A stretch of DNA of 64,000 bases from Enterobacter cloacae (GCF_011078175.1 NZ_JAALCJ010000001.1:248001-312000), one strand, 5' to 3'; positions 17,767 to 27,901 are shown, numbered from the stretch's first letter. Notes: generated by a model not told the origin, from the sequence alone. Numbers and translations: made by a program.

Positions 17767-18204
17767 ATGAAAAAGCTCGCGGCAGTAAGTTTAATCAGCC
17801 TCGCATTGGCTGGATGCGTTAATCCTGGTAAAGCCTCCGTTCAGACAGATCGGTTAGAGAATCACCGTTTCGTTCTGGAAAACGTGGATGGAAAAGCAGT
17901 TAAAGGCGGTAAAACGCAGCCCGAACTGCGATTCAGTGCGCAGCCCAATATCAGCCTGATTAACAACATTGTCGTCTCCGGCACAATGTGCAACGGCTTC
18001 AACGGCCAGGGGAAACTGTCCGAAGGCGAGTTGACGGTCAAAACGCTGGCAATGACGCGGAAACTCTGCACCGAGCCGCAGCTAAATGAACTGGATCAGA
18101 CCATCGCCGATATGCTACGCACAGGCGCACAGGTAGACCTGACCGAAGACCAGTTAACCCTGGCGACAGCCAATAAGACATTGATGTTTAAGCGAGTTGA
18201 ATAA
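17767..18204 (+). CDS. hslJ: HslJ, heat-inducible META-domain lipoprotein
   Basis: 145 residues from the ATG at 17767. A lipoprotein signal with lipobox LALAGC precedes a META domain containing the conserved MCNGFNGQGK segment and CTEPQLNELD. E. coli HslJ is 140 residues, heat-shock-induced and linked to novobiocin resistance. The frame extends 16 codons upstream, but that part would put charged residues before the signal peptide. It converges with ydbJ one base apart. Confidence 0.88.
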   Translation: MKKLAAVSLISLALAGCVNPGKASVQTDRLENHRFVLENVDGKAVKGGKTQPELRFSAQPNISLINNIVVSGTMCNGFNGQGKLSEGELTVKTLAMTRKLCTEPQLNELDQTIADMLRTGAQVDLTEDQLTLATANKTLMFKRVE

Positions 18205-18205
18205 T

Positions 18206-18472
18206 TCAGTAACTTCCGCACGAACCTACGGCAAGCGACTGCTCACTACAGCGTTTGCCATTTGGCAATGCGCACATGCCGATGGCGGAGCCGTCAAGCT
18301 GTCGGGCAACGGAAAGTGAACCTCCGATCATTGCGCAGTTAGCCTGACCTGAACTGGACATAGCCGCGCGCATACCCGGCGTCACGTGTGCCGCTGTCGC
18401 CTGCTGTACAGGTTCATTGCTGCATGCCGACAACAGTAACGCGGCACATCCTACCCAAAATGCTGAACGCAT
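18206..18472 (-). CDS. ydbJ: YdbJ, DUF333 lipoprotein
   Basis: 88 residues from the ATG at 18472, preceded by AGGAAGG; the same length as E. coli YdbJ. The lipoprotein signal MRSAFWVGCAALLLSACS has a lipobox ending SAC. It continues into a DUF333 domain with the cysteine/glycine pattern NCAMIGGSLSV, GMCALPNGKRCSE and CGSY. Outer-membrane lipoprotein of unknown function, next to hslJ as in E. coli. Confidence 0.85.
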   Translation of the reverse strand: MRSAFWVGCAALLLSACSNEPVQQATAAHVTPGMRAAMSSSGQANCAMIGGSLSVARQLDGSAIGMCALPNGKRCSEQSLAVGSCGSY

Positions 18473-18742
18473 ACCTTCCTCCCCGTAGTTATAGCGAAAC
18501 CTATGCATAATAGGCATCACGCGCCGCATCGTCGAGAGCGGATGTGCGTATTTATGCGCTCTGGTAACAATTTATCGCAATTTTTAACGCAATATGCCAT
18601 CCAGTCATTGATACAGCGCATACCAAGGACACAAAAGCGAAAATCGTAAAACCTGAGCTTTGCTAAAATACACAGATAATATTCAGGGTCTGTCGCCCTA
18701 TTACAGACCCTCCTTTTTTGCGCAATGTAAGGGTTTTGTCCT

Positions 18743-21700
18743 ATGCAAACTATTGACGGCAATGGTGCAGTCGCGTCTGTTGCGTTTCGTACCAGCGAAG
18801 TGATCGCCATTTATCCCATCACGCCCAGCTCCACGATGGCTGAACAGGCTGACGCCTGGGCTGGTAACGGGATAAAAAACGTCTGGGGCGATGTCCCGCG
18901 GGTTGTAGAGATGCAGTCCGAAGCCGGTGCCATTGCCACCGTGCATGGTGCGTTGCAGACCGGTGCCCTGTCGACCTCGTTCACGTCGTCTCAAGGGCTG
19001 CTGTTGATGATCCCCACGCTTTACAAGCTGGCAGGGCAATTAACGCCGTTTGTGTTGCACGTTGCCGCACGCACCGTAGCCACTCACGCGCTCTCTATTT
19101 TTGGCGATCACTCAGACGTGATGGCCGTGCGTCAGACCGGCTGCGCTATGCTTTGCGCCAGCAGCGTGCAGGAAGCGCAGGACTTCGCGCTGATTTCGCA
19201 TATCGCCACGCTGAAAAGCCGTGTGCCATTTATTCATTTCTTTGATGGTTTTCGCACGTCCCACGAGATCAATAAAATCGTTCCGCTGCCGGACGACACC
19301 ATTCTGAATCTGCTGCCGCAGGCTGACATCGATGCGCATCGCGCTCGCGCCCTCAATCCGGAACATCCGGTGATCCGGGGTACCTCTGCGAACCCGGATA
19401 CCTATTTCCAGTCCCGTGAGGCGACAAACCCGTGGTACAACGCGGTATATGAGCACGTTGAACAGGCGATGGACGATTTTGCCGCTGCGACGGGCCGCGA
19501 ATATAAGCCGTTTGAATATTACGGTCATCCGCAGGCCGAGCGCGTAATTGTCCTGATGGGCTCAGCCATCGGCACCTGTGAAGAGGTAGTCGATGAGCTA
19601 TTGACGCGGGGCGAAAAAGTTGGCGTCCTCAAAGTTCGCCTCTACCGTCCCTTCTCAGCGAAACACCTGCTCGCAGCCCTGCCGGACAGCGCGCGTGCCG
19701 TGGCGGTTCTGGACCGCACCAAAGAGCCTGGCGCACAGGCTGAGCCACTTTATCTGGATGTGATGACCGCTCTGGCTGAGGCGTTTAACCGCGGTGAGCG
19801 CGAAACGCTGCCGCGCGTCATTGGCGGGCGTTATGGATTGTCTTCCAAAGAGTTCGGGCCGGAGTGCGTCCTGGCGGTATTTGCTGAACTGCGCGAGGCA
19901 AAACCGAAGCCGCGCTTTACGGTCGGCATTTATGATGACGTGACTAACCTTTCTCTCCCTTTGCCGGAAAACACTCTGCCCTCGAATGCAAAACTGGAGG
20001 CGCTTTTCTACGGTCTGGGCAGCGACGGCAGCGTCTCGGCGACCAAGAACAACATCAAAATTATCGGTAACTCCACGCCGTGGTATGCGCAAGGGTATTT
20101 CGTCTATGATTCCAAAAAAGCAGGCGGGCTGACCGTCTCCCACCTGCGCGTTAGCGAACACCCCATCCGCTCTGCATACCTGATTTCTCAGGCGGATTTT
20201 GTTGGCTGTCACCAGCTCCAGTTCATTGATAAATACCAGATGGCCGAGCGCCTGAAGCCCGGCGGTATTTTTCTGATCAACACTCCCTATAGCGCCGATG
20301 AGGTCTGGGCGCGCCTGCCCCAGGAAGTGCAGGCAGTGCTTAACCAGAAACAGGCGCGCCTGTACGTCATTAACGCCGCGAAGATCGCCCGCGAATGCGG
20401 TCTGGCCGCGCGTATCAATACGGTCATGCAGATGGCGTTCTTCCACCTGACCAATATTCTGCCGGGCGACAGCGCGCTGATGGAACTCCAGGGGGCGATC
20501 GCCAAAAGCTACAGCAGCAAAGGTCAGGAGCTTGTTGAGCGCAACTGGCAGGCGCTGGCGCTGGCCCGTGAGTCGGTGTTCGAGGTGTCGTTGCAGCCTG
20601 TCAATGCCAGCAGTCCGAACCGGCCGCCAGTGGTCTCTGACGCCGCCCCGGATTTCGTCAAAACCGTCACGGCCGCGATGCTCGCAGGTTTAGGGGACAC
20701 CCTTCCCGTCTCTGCGCTTCCGCCTGACGGCACCTGGCCGATGGGCACGACCCGCTGGGAAAAACGCAATATTGCCGAAGCAATTCCCATCTGGAAGGAA
20801 GAGCTATGCACGCAGTGCAATCACTGCGTGGCAGCCTGCCCGCACTCGGCCATTCGCGCCAAAGTGGTGTCGCCAGAAGCATTAGCTGACGCACCGGAAA
20901 GTCTGCACTCGCTGGATGTAAAATCCCGCGATATGCGTGGCCAGAAATATGTTCTTCAGGTGGCACCAGAAGACTGCACCGGCTGTAACCTGTGCGTTGA
21001 GGTGTGCCCGGCGAAAGATCGTCAGGACCCGTCAATCAAAGCCATCAACATGATGTCGCGTCTTGACCATGTTGAAGAAGAGAAAGTGAATTATGATTTC
21101 TTCCTCGACCTGCCCGAAATCGATCGCAATAAGCTGGAACGCATTGACATTCGTACCTCGCAGCTTATCACCCCGCTCTTCGAGTACTCCGGGGCATGTT
21201 CCGGCTGCGGCGAAACACCGTATATCAAACTGCTTACCCAGCTTTACGGCGACCGGATGCTGATTGCCAACGCGACAGGCTGCTCGTCGATCTACGGGGG
21301 TAACCTGCCGTCCACGCCGTATACCACTGACGCGAACGGTCGGGGCCCGGCGTGGGCAAACTCGCTATTCGAGGACAACGCAGAATTTGGTCTGGGATTC
21401 CGTCTGACGGTCGATCAGCACCGTGCCCGCGTAATGCGTCTGCTGGCACAGTTTGCCGAGAAGATCCCGACAGAACTGAACGATGCCCTGCATGCGGAGG
21501 CCACGCCTGACGTTCGTCGCGCGCAGGTTGCTGAACTGCGCAACGCGCTTCAGGGTGTTGATGGGGCTGAACAACTGCTAACCGATGCGGACGCGCTGGT
21601 AGAAAAATCTGTCTGGCTGATCGGCGGCGACGGGTGGGCCTACGATATTGGATTCGGTGGTCTTGATCATGTCCTGAGCCTGACCGAAAACGTCAATATT

Positions 21701-22264
21701 CTGGTGCTCGACACTCAGTGCTATTCCAACACTGGCGGACAGGCCTCAAAAGCAACGCCATTGGGGGCGGTCACGAAGTTTGGTGAGCACGGCAAGCGCA
21801 AGGCGCGTAAAGATCTTGGCGTCAGCATGATGATGTATGGCCATGTCTACGTCGCGCAGATTTCGCTGGGCGCGCAGCTCAACCAGACGGTGAAAGCCAT
21901 TCAGGAAGCGGAAGCCTATCCTGGCCCGTCGCTGATCATCGCCTACAGCCCGTGTGAGGAGCATGGCTACGATCTGGCGCTTAGCCACGACCAGATGCGT
22001 CAGCTCACCGCAACCGGCTTCTGGCCGCTGTACCGCTTTGATCCGCGCCGTTCCGATGAAGGAAAATTACCGCTGGCGCTGGATTCGCGTCCGCCGTCAG
22101 ACGCCCTTGCCGAAACCTTACTTCAGGAACAGCGTTTCCGCAGGCTGAATGCCCAACAGCCAGAAGTAGCGGATCAGCTATGGAAGGATGCGGCTGCGGA
22201 TCTTCAGAAGCGTTATGACTTTCTGGCGCAACTGGCAGGGAAAGCCGAAAAATCGACCAGTTAA
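18743..22264 (+). CDS. nifJ: NifJ (YdbK), pyruvate:flavodoxin/ferredoxin oxidoreductase
   Basis: 1173 residues, essentially the E. coli YdbK length. Homodimeric TPP/iron-sulfur enzyme converting pyruvate and CoA to acetyl-CoA, CO2 and reduced flavodoxin or ferredoxin. Seen in order: the N-terminal pyruvate domain (YPITPSSTMAEQADAW, residues 24-39), two [4Fe-4S] motifs CTQCNHCVAACP (~690) and CTGCNLCVEVCP (~745), the proximal-cluster start CSGCGETPY (~815) and the TPP site GDGWAYDIGFGG (~960) with DTQCYSNTGGQ. Monocistronic, with a strong terminator. In E. coli ydbK is associated with oxidative-stress response. Confidence 0.96.
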   Translation: MQTIDGNGAVASVAFRTSEVIAIYPITPSSTMAEQADAWAGNGIKNVWGDVPRVVEMQSEAGAIATVHGALQTGALSTSFTSSQGLLLMIPTLYKLAGQLTPFVLHVAARTVATHALSIFGDHSDVMAVRQTGCAMLCASSVQEAQDFALISHIATLKSRVPFIHFFDGFRTSHEINKIVPLPDDTILNLLPQADIDAHRARALNPEHPVIRGTSANPDTYFQSREATNPWYNAVYEHVEQAMDDFAAATGREYKPFEYYGHPQAERVIVLMGSAIGTCEEVVDELLTRGEKVGVLKVRLYRPFSAKHLLAALPDSARAVAVLDRTKEPGAQAEPLYLDVMTALAEAFNRGERETLPRVIGGRYGLSSKEFGPECVLAVFAELREAKPKPRFTVGIYDDVTNLSLPLPENTLPSNAKLEALFYGLGSDGSVSATKNNIKIIGNSTPWYAQGYFVYDSKKAGGLTVSHLRVSEHPIRSAYLISQADFVGCHQLQFIDKYQMAERLKPGGIFLINTPYSADEVWARLPQEVQAVLNQKQARLYVINAAKIARECGLAARINTVMQMAFFHLTNILPGDSALMELQGAIAKSYSSKGQELVERNWQALALARESVFEVSLQPVNASSPNRPPVVSDAAPDFVKTVTAAMLAGLGDTLPVSALPPDGTWPMGTTRWEKRNIAEAIPIWKEELCTQCNHCVAACPHSAIRAKVVSPEALADAPESLHSLDVKSRDMRGQKYVLQVAPEDCTGCNLCVEVCPAKDRQDPSIKAINMMSRLDHVEEEKVNYDFFLDLPEIDRNKLERIDIRTSQLITPLFEYSGACSGCGETPYIKLLTQLYGDRMLIANATGCSSIYGGNLPSTPYTTDANGRGPAWANSLFEDNAEFGLGFRLTVDQHRARVMRLLAQFAEKIPTELNDALHAEATPDVRRAQVAELRNALQGVDGAEQLLTDADALVEKSVWLIGGDGWAYDIGFGGLDHVLSLTENVNILVLDTQCYSNTGGQASKATPLGAVTKFGEHGKRKARKDLGVSMMMYGHVYVAQISLGAQLNQTVKAIQEAEAYPGPSLIIAYSPCEEHGYDLALSHDQMRQLTATGFWPLYRFDPRRSDEGKLPLALDSRPPSDALAETLLQEQRFRRLNAQQPEVADQLWKDAAADLQKRYDFLAQLAGKAEKSTS

Positions 22265-22272
22265 TAACCTGT

Positions 22273-22299
22273 ATGCCCGGCTTGTCCGGGCATTTTTTT
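22273..22299 (+). terminator. Intrinsic terminator of nifJ
   Basis: ATGCCCGG, loop CTTGT, then CCGGGCAT followed by seven T residues: a textbook rho-independent terminator 8 bases after the nifJ stop. Its T-tract lies four bases from the terminator of micC on the other strand. Confidence 0.88.
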
Positions 22300-22302
22300 G
22301 CC

Positions 22303-22419
22303 AAAAAAAAGCCCGATGCACGTGCACCGGGCAAATCCAGAAGATCGGTGAATATTGCTTCAGCACTCTGAGTAATATTCACGTGAATTATGGATGAAAG
22401 AATCTTAAAGGCATATAAC
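22303..22419 (-). ncRNA. micC: MicC small regulatory RNA
   Basis: On the minus strand the RNA begins GTTATATGCCTTTA, the conserved 5' seed of enterobacterial MicC, and ends in a GC stem (GCCCGGTGCACGTGCATCGGGC split around 22311-22332) followed by eight T residues. The position between nifJ and ompN, opposite to both, is exactly that of E. coli micC. Length is about 117 nt versus 109 in E. coli. MicC is an Hfq-dependent antisense repressor of ompC translation. The central portion differs from the E. coli sequence as remembered; only the seed and terminator are clearly conserved. Confidence 0.88.
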
Positions 22420-22653
22420 ATTGTGAAGCCTACCTTATTTTCATCGTAATTAATAATGTTTGTTTTGTATTATTTTCAGCAATTCATTCACCACATAAAT
22501 TATTATTTCAGCCGCATCATTTAGTTTAGATTTTACTTAACCCGTAACAATTATATTTTATTCATCCGCCGCCAGAGTGATTTAGCATGGGACATCTTTC
22601 CTGCCCGGAAAGTTCACTAAGCAATAAAAAATAACTGCAAAGGAATAATCAAA

Positions 22654-23769
22654 ATGCAAAGAAAAGTACTGGCACTGATGATCCCCGCTTTGTTAATGGC
22701 TGGAGCCTCTCACGCAGCTGAAATTTATAATAAAGACGGCAATAAACTGGACCTGTATGGCAAAGTAGACGGTCTGCATTATTTCTCTGACGACGCTTCT
22801 AAAGATGGTGACCAAACCTATGTGCGTCTGGGCTTCAAAGGTGAAACCCAAATCAACGACATGATGACCGGCTACGCACAGTGGGAATACAACGTTCAGG
22901 CAAACAACACCGAAGGTGCTGACAATCAGTCCTGGACGCGTCTTGCCTTCGCGGGTGTGAAAGCTGGAGATTACGGCTCATTCGATTACGGCCGTAACTA
23001 TGGCGTGCTGTACGACGTGGAAGGCTGGACAGACATGCTGCCAGAATTTGGCGGCGACTCTTATACTTCCGCCGATAACTTTATGACCGGTCGTGCGAAT
23101 GGTGTGGCGACGTATCGTAATACCGACTTCTTTGGTCTGGTACAGGGTCTGAACTTCGCGGTGCAGTATCAGGGTAATAACGAAGATGCCAGCAACAATC
23201 AGGAAGGCACCAACAATGGCCGCGATGTACGTCATGAGAATGGGGACGGTTACGGTCTCTCCGCGACCTATGACTTAGGAATGGGCATCAGCGCGGGCGC
23301 GGCATATGCGTCATCTGACCGTACCAACGATCAGGAAATGCATACCACCGCGGGCGGTGATAAAGCGGATGCCTGGACTGCTGGTTTGAAATACGATGCT
23401 AACAATATTTATCTGGCGGCAATGTACTCCGAAACCCGTAATATGACGCCATACGGTGATGCTCGTGACGAGAATACCGTGGCAAATAAAACCCAGAACT
23501 TTGAAGTGACCGCACAATATCAGTTTGACTTTGGCCTGCGTCCGGCTATTTCGTATTTACAGTCCAAAGGTAAAGAGTTGGGCAATGGTCAGGATGATAA
23601 AGACCTGGTGAAATATGCTGATGTAGGTGCTACTTACTATTTCAACAAAAACATGTCCACCTATGTTGATTATAAAATCAACCTGCTGGATGAAGATGAC
23701 TCCTTCTACAAAAACAATGGCATCGGAACCGATGACATCGTAGCGTTAGGTCTGGTTTACCAGTTCTAA
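22654..23769 (+). CDS. ompN: OmpN-type general porin (OmpC/OmpF family)
   Basis: 371 residues with a signal peptide ([20 protein letters not shown], cleavage after HAA) and mature start [25 protein letters not shown] 16-strand outer-membrane beta-barrel trimer is expected. The constriction-loop L3 region ([11 protein letters not shown]) is present and the last residue is phenylalanine in LVYQF, as BAM requires. Context next to micC and nifJ identifies the quiescent OmpN/OmpS2/OmpK37 group rather than OmpC or OmpF. The 5' region after micC is AT-rich with AAAGGA before the start. Confidence 0.92.
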   Translation: MQRKVLALMIPALLMAGASHAAEIYNKDGNKLDLYGKVDGLHYFSDDASKDGDQTYVRLGFKGETQINDMMTGYAQWEYNVQANNTEGADNQSWTRLAFAGVKAGDYGSFDYGRNYGVLYDVEGWTDMLPEFGGDSYTSADNFMTGRANGVATYRNTDFFGLVQGLNFAVQYQGNNEDASNNQEGTNNGRDVRHENGDGYGLSATYDLGMGISAGAAYASSDRTNDQEMHTTAGGDKADAWTAGLKYDANNIYLAAMYSETRNMTPYGDARDENTVANKTQNFEVTAQYQFDFGLRPAISYLQSKGKELGNGQDDKDLVKYADVGATYYFNKNMSTYVDYKINLLDEDDSFYKNNGIGTDDIVALGLVYQF

Positions 23770-23774
23770 TCCCG

Positions 23775-23806
23775 TTAGCCCGCAGCGATCTGCGGGCTAA
23801 TTTTTT
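23775..23806 (+). terminator. Intrinsic terminator of ompN
   Basis: TTAGCCCGCAG, loop CGAT, then CTGCGGGCTAA followed by six T residues, 6 bases after the porin stop. It abuts the convergent GFA-family gene. Confidence 0.88.
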
Positions 23807-24228
23807 CATCTCTGTTTCGCCTCTTCTTTGCGGAAAGAGAGATAGCCAATAACCCCGCTGTCACCATCCATAGGATGATTTACCCCATCCATGACCACCA
23901 CCTCCGGGAAGTCGAAAGGCGTGACATTTTCCAGACAGGCGACATTCACACCATATTCATTAGGATTGGAACGCCGTTGATGGAACGTATAAATACCGCA
24001 GATAGAGCAGAAAAAATGGCGCGCGGTGCCAGTGTTAAAACGGTACTCCGTGAGCGCGTCCGCGCCCTGCGACACCTTAATGCCCGTTAAGGGCGCGGAT
24101 ACCACTACCGCCCCACGCATCCTGCAAAATGAACAGCTACATCGACGTGCAGTATTCAGGCCGTCCGTTAGCTCAACGGTAAATTTCACCGCTCCACAAT
24201 GACACTGTGCCAGACGAATGTCAGCCAT
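23806..24228 (-). CDS. GFA family (glutathione-dependent formaldehyde-activating-like) protein
   Basis: 140 residues with the CENP-V/GFA zinc-binding cysteine pattern: CHCG near the N-terminus, CSCSFC around residue 31-36, and CSIC near residue 96. The family includes S-hydroxymethylglutathione synthases, but most members are uncharacterised and this one has no formaldehyde genes beside it. It starts three bases after the stop of the 65-residue gene upstream, so the two form an operon. Confidence 0.85.
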   Translation of the reverse strand: MADIRLAQCHCGAVKFTVELTDGLNTARRCSCSFCRMRGAVVVSAPLTGIKVSQGADALTEYRFNTGTARHFFCSICGIYTFHQRRSNPNEYGVNVACLENVTPFDFPEVVVMDGVNHPMDGDSGVIGYLSFRKEEAKQR

Positions 24229-24231
24229 CGT

Positions 24232-24429
24232 TTATACCCCTTTTCTCACTAACTCAGCCGCTTTTAAAAAGACCTCATCTTCAACGCCATCGCCCTTCTG
24301 TCTGCCGAGCCTCACCAGCTCATCGACAATACTTTCACGGTTAATGAGCTTCTGCGATGAAACCAGCCCAATGACGGCAGCGCCAATCGCCAGCCCAACT
24401 AATCCTGTTTGTTCGTCTTTATTCTTCAT
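24232..24429 (-). CDS. Small hypothetical protein with N-terminal hydrophobic helix
   Basis: 65 residues; GGGAG lies seven bases before the ATG. Residues 9-25 (GLVGLAIGAAVIGLVSS) form a glycine-rich hydrophobic helix that could be a membrane anchor. The rest is charged and helical. Not recognised. It is the first gene of a two-gene operon with the GFA protein (3-base gap). Its coding reality rests on the ribosome site, spacing and composition. Confidence 0.65.
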   Translation of the reverse strand: MKNKDEQTGLVGLAIGAAVIGLVSSQKLINRESIVDELVRLGRQKGDGVEDEVFLKAAELVRKGV

Positions 24430-24649
24430 TAAAGCGCTCCCTTGTCGCCCTCTAAAGCGTAGCAGGAGAACTGTAAAACGAACTGGTACGCGGGAATGAG
24501 ATCCGTGCTTTATCTCACCTGTTCACCAGGCGAAACAGGAGGGGTTCTGAGCGGCTTACAGATAACGTTGAGGAGGGTAACGTGAATAGCATTGCGCTGA
24601 GAGAGGCCGTAATGGGCGTGAAAACCGCCTTCGTAAAGGCGGCTGGTCA

Positions 24650-24781
24650 TCACTCAGGATCTTTATCGCCTGATTCAGGCGCTGAGCCAGGATCGTCTTT
24701 CGGTTTTCTTCCATCCTTTTCCGGGTCATCCGGGCTGGGGTTATAATCAGGATGGTCACCATTAACGGGACGGTCAGTCAT
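24650..24781 (-). CDS. Acidic, proline-rich 43-residue protein
   Basis: 43 codons reading MTDRPVNGDHPDYNPSPDDP and ending SGDKDPE-stop, preceded by a near-perfect ribosome site (GGAGGTGAAAATG). Rich in Asp, Pro and Lys with no hydrophobic stretch, so probably intrinsically disordered. A longer overlapping frame on the same strand lacks a ribosome site and is rejected. Function unknown. A GC stem-loop with GCCGCCTT/AAGGCGGT at 24622-24645 follows as terminator. Confidence 0.6.
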   Translation of the reverse strand: MTDRPVNGDHPDYNPSPDDPEKDGRKPKDDPGSAPESGDKDPE

Positions 24782-24864
24782 TTTCACCTCCGTTTTTTTA
24801 CTGCGTAATTTGTAAGTGTAGACAACCCATCCGGCTTAACCAAACTTCTCCTGTGGGGATCATG

Positions 24865-25051
24865 TGTAAATCGTGCTGGTATTCGTCGCTGCAATCCGTA
24901 CCATACACGGCACACTTTCGCATGCTGGTTTTTACCGGTAGCCGCAAACCCGTCTTTTATCGCTAACCAGATGGGGCACGTAAATGCGCAGATGGTGTAT
25001 GAAATCTATGCTACATGGATAGAAGAGATGAACACGAAGCTGACGCTTTGA
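24865..25051 (+). pseudogene. Integrase C-terminal remnant (older prophage)
   Basis: About 61 codons reading NRAGIRRCNPYHTRHTFACW, then QMGHVNAQMVYEIYATWIEEM and a stop. These are the final catalytic segment of a tyrosine recombinase (HxxR, GH and tyrosine boxes) and align with the end of the second integrase remnant at 29182-29916. Relative to that copy, ten codons near the C-terminus are missing (NTKLTL against NGEQVLMLNDKLTR). The rest of the gene is absent. It lies immediately left of a ttcA start copy, the arrangement an integrase has at its own attachment site, so it marks an earlier integration. Confidence 0.8.
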
Positions 25052-25100
25052 AATCGTTTTCCTTACCCTGTGCTCCATTTGAGATCTGAGTAACGAATAG

Positions 25101-25160
25101 ATGCAACAAAATCAAGAGATTAACAAGAAAGAACAGTACAATCTGAATAAGCTACGCTGA
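25101..25160 (+). pseudogene. ttcA: Displaced 5' end of ttcA at attL
   Basis: Reads [19 protein letters not shown] then stop: the first 18 residues of TtcA, diverging at the point where the prophage begins. The intact ttcA begins at 29966 with [19 protein letters not shown]. This is the 5' gene end separated by integration; the functional gene now uses the start supplied at the other end of the prophage. Confidence 0.85.
25125..25150 (+). mobile_element. attL core of Rac-like prophage remnant
   Basis: A 26-base stretch (AAGAAAGAACAGTACAATCT followed by GAATAA) is repeated exactly at 29990-30015. It lies inside codons 9-17 of ttcA, the site used by the E. coli Rac prophage. The two copies bound a 4.9-kb remnant. 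Confidence 0.85.
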
Positions 25161-25378
25161 TTTTGTTAACTCATTGATTGCTTTCGTTTTGTCAATTTAT
25201 TCAATTAGTTAAAGCATAGCAGTTTCTCCCTAACGCTACCCAGTAATACATTTTTAATGCCCTTTTTTTGCCCCTATTCCTCAGTTTTGCCCCTAAATTT
25301 GCCCCTAACTTTAGCCAGTGTGCCCTCCTTTTTCTCCCTGCCATATACTTTAAGTCTGACATCTGGCTGGAGATTTCT

Positions 25379-25921
25379 ATGTGTGGGCGTTTTGCACAAG
25401 CTCAAACGCGTGAAGAATACCTGGCTTACCTGTCCGATGAAACCGATCGCGACATCGCATACGACCCTGAACCAATCGGACGTTACAACGTGGCACCCGG
25501 CACAAAGGTGTTGCTGCTGAGCGAACGCGACGAGCAACTACATCTCAATCCGGTGCTTTGGGGTTACGCGCCCGGGTGGTGGGATAAGCCGCCACTGATT
25601 AACGCACGCGTCGAGACTGCGGCTACCAGTCGAATGTTTAAACCTTTGTGGCAGCATGGCCGGGCGATCTGCTTCGCTGATGGATGGTTTGAATGGAAAA
25701 AGGAAGGCGACAAGAAACAGCCCTACTTCATTCACCGGGCAGATGGCCAGCCAATATTCATGGCGGTGATAGGCAGTACACCGTTCGAACCTGGCGATGA
25801 AGCTGAAGAGATAGCCATAGGCGGAGCAGTGCCAGCCGTCAAGTTTACCTGGCACGCTGTGAAGCGTGCGGTGGGGAATGTTAGGAATCATGGACCGAAG
25901 TTGATCGAAAAGCTCGAGTGA
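25379..25921 (+). CDS. SRAP (YedK/HMCES-like) protein, internally deleted
   Basis: 180 residues from the ATG at 25379. Met-Cys-Gly start (Cys2 forms the thiazolidine with abasic DNA after Met removal), RYNVAPGT, LINARVETA and FADGWFEWKKEG are typical SRAP motifs. Typical members are ~220 residues. Here GSTPFEPGDEAE runs directly into EIAIGGAVPAVKFTWH, skipping the ~40-residue segment that normally carries the IHDRxP catalytic histidine. The in-frame deletion probably arose between two EAE-coding repeats. It may be inactive or only partly active in abasic-site shielding. Prophage-borne. Confidence 0.8.
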   Translation: MCGRFAQAQTREEYLAYLSDETDRDIAYDPEPIGRYNVAPGTKVLLLSERDEQLHLNPVLWGYAPGWWDKPPLINARVETAATSRMFKPLWQHGRAICFADGWFEWKKEGDKKQPYFIHRADGQPIFMAVIGSTPFEPGDEAEEIAIGGAVPAVKFTWHAVKRAVGNVRNHGPKLIEKLE

Positions 25922-26186
25922 GATAAAAATTCATTTCGTAGGCCAGCCAGAAACGAAATCTATGTGACAACACCCCCTACGTTATGGTTTTAATTTATGC
26001 AATTATTTTTTATGATGTACGTTTGGCCACCTGTTAACTTTGAAGTGACTAGAGCTATGGACTTTAGTGTGAGACTATCTAATCTAGCTTATCACTGACG
26101 AAATTTTACATGTAGCCAGTATATGGTAAAAATTAACTTTTAGCATTACTCAGCGCCCCCTCATTAAGTCCAATTGGAGATAACAT

Positions 26187-26726
26187 ATGGAAGTTCCTGA
26201 GCATAAACAATTAAAATATCCAAACCAACTTGCAGTGGTTTTATCAAAATATTTACTTGCTCAACAAGACGACATCTTTTCAAAAAATGTTGTAGATCTA
26301 AAATCTAAAACTTTAAAAATGGAGTTTGTACTTAAGACAAATATCAACAAAGGCAATTCATACCCATCCAATATATCTTTTAATTCGCTTAAAGAGTTGT
26401 TCCCTGAATTTGAGGTTAATACATATGGTGATAGAAATCTTGGAGTTGGCTTTGGTGAGTTCACATTTATAAGAGAGTATAAGCTACCAAACATAGATGC
26501 AGAAGCCTCAATCACTGAAGGTAAAAAAAAATTTATGGAGAAACTTTTTTTATGGCAATTATCCAGCTGCATTTGTGCTCATTTAAATACTGCAGCAAAG
26601 TCACAAATGCTTAAGAGATTCAAAGATCCTAGTGAAAGAAAATTAACCGCCAGATATAAAAACATCATTCATAACATATTTAATCGCTTTTCCAAGAGAA
26701 ATAACAAGTTTAACGATTACAGGTAA
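26187..26726 (+). CDS. Hypothetical AT-rich prophage cargo gene
   Basis: 179 residues, with GGAG seven bases before the ATG. The codons are strikingly AT-rich (many AAA, ATA, TTA) compared with the surrounding genome, a sign of foreign origin. Basic, no signal peptide, no membrane segment; the C-terminus is very Lys/Arg/Asn-rich (RFSKRNNKFNDYR). No family recognised. It sits alone between the SRAP gene and the umuC fragment, with AT-rich non-coding flanks (25922-26186 and 26727-26965), the usual position of a moron or defence gene in a decayed prophage. Confidence 0.6.
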   Translation: MEVPEHKQLKYPNQLAVVLSKYLLAQQDDIFSKNVVDLKSKTLKMEFVLKTNINKGNSYPSNISFNSLKELFPEFEVNTYGDRNLGVGFGEFTFIREYKLPNIDAEASITEGKKKFMEKLFLWQLSSCICAHLNTAAKSQMLKRFKDPSERKLTARYKNIIHNIFNRFSKRNNKFNDYR

Positions 26727-26965
26727 GCACAATCTTACCCTCATTAACAAGAAGGGTTTTCAACCCTTCATTTTCGATAAATTTAAAAAGCAAACACAAA
26801 GGTCACAAACCATCCCATCCTTATCAACCCATAATTAAACCCTGACACAAGGAGTCACTTTACTCAAACAAATAACCCTCATTTAAACTGAAAAAATGAT
26901 TCTTATTAACTACACATTCAAATTTAGACACTCACAATCATTTGAACATGTTTTTTAATGTTAAC

Positions 26966-27901
<936 letters not shown>

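Noticed and set aside
24556..24762. 68-codon frame overlapping the 43-residue acidic protein gene
   Set aside because: No ribosome site and Arg-rich shadow composition; the other frame has GGAGGTG before its ATG.
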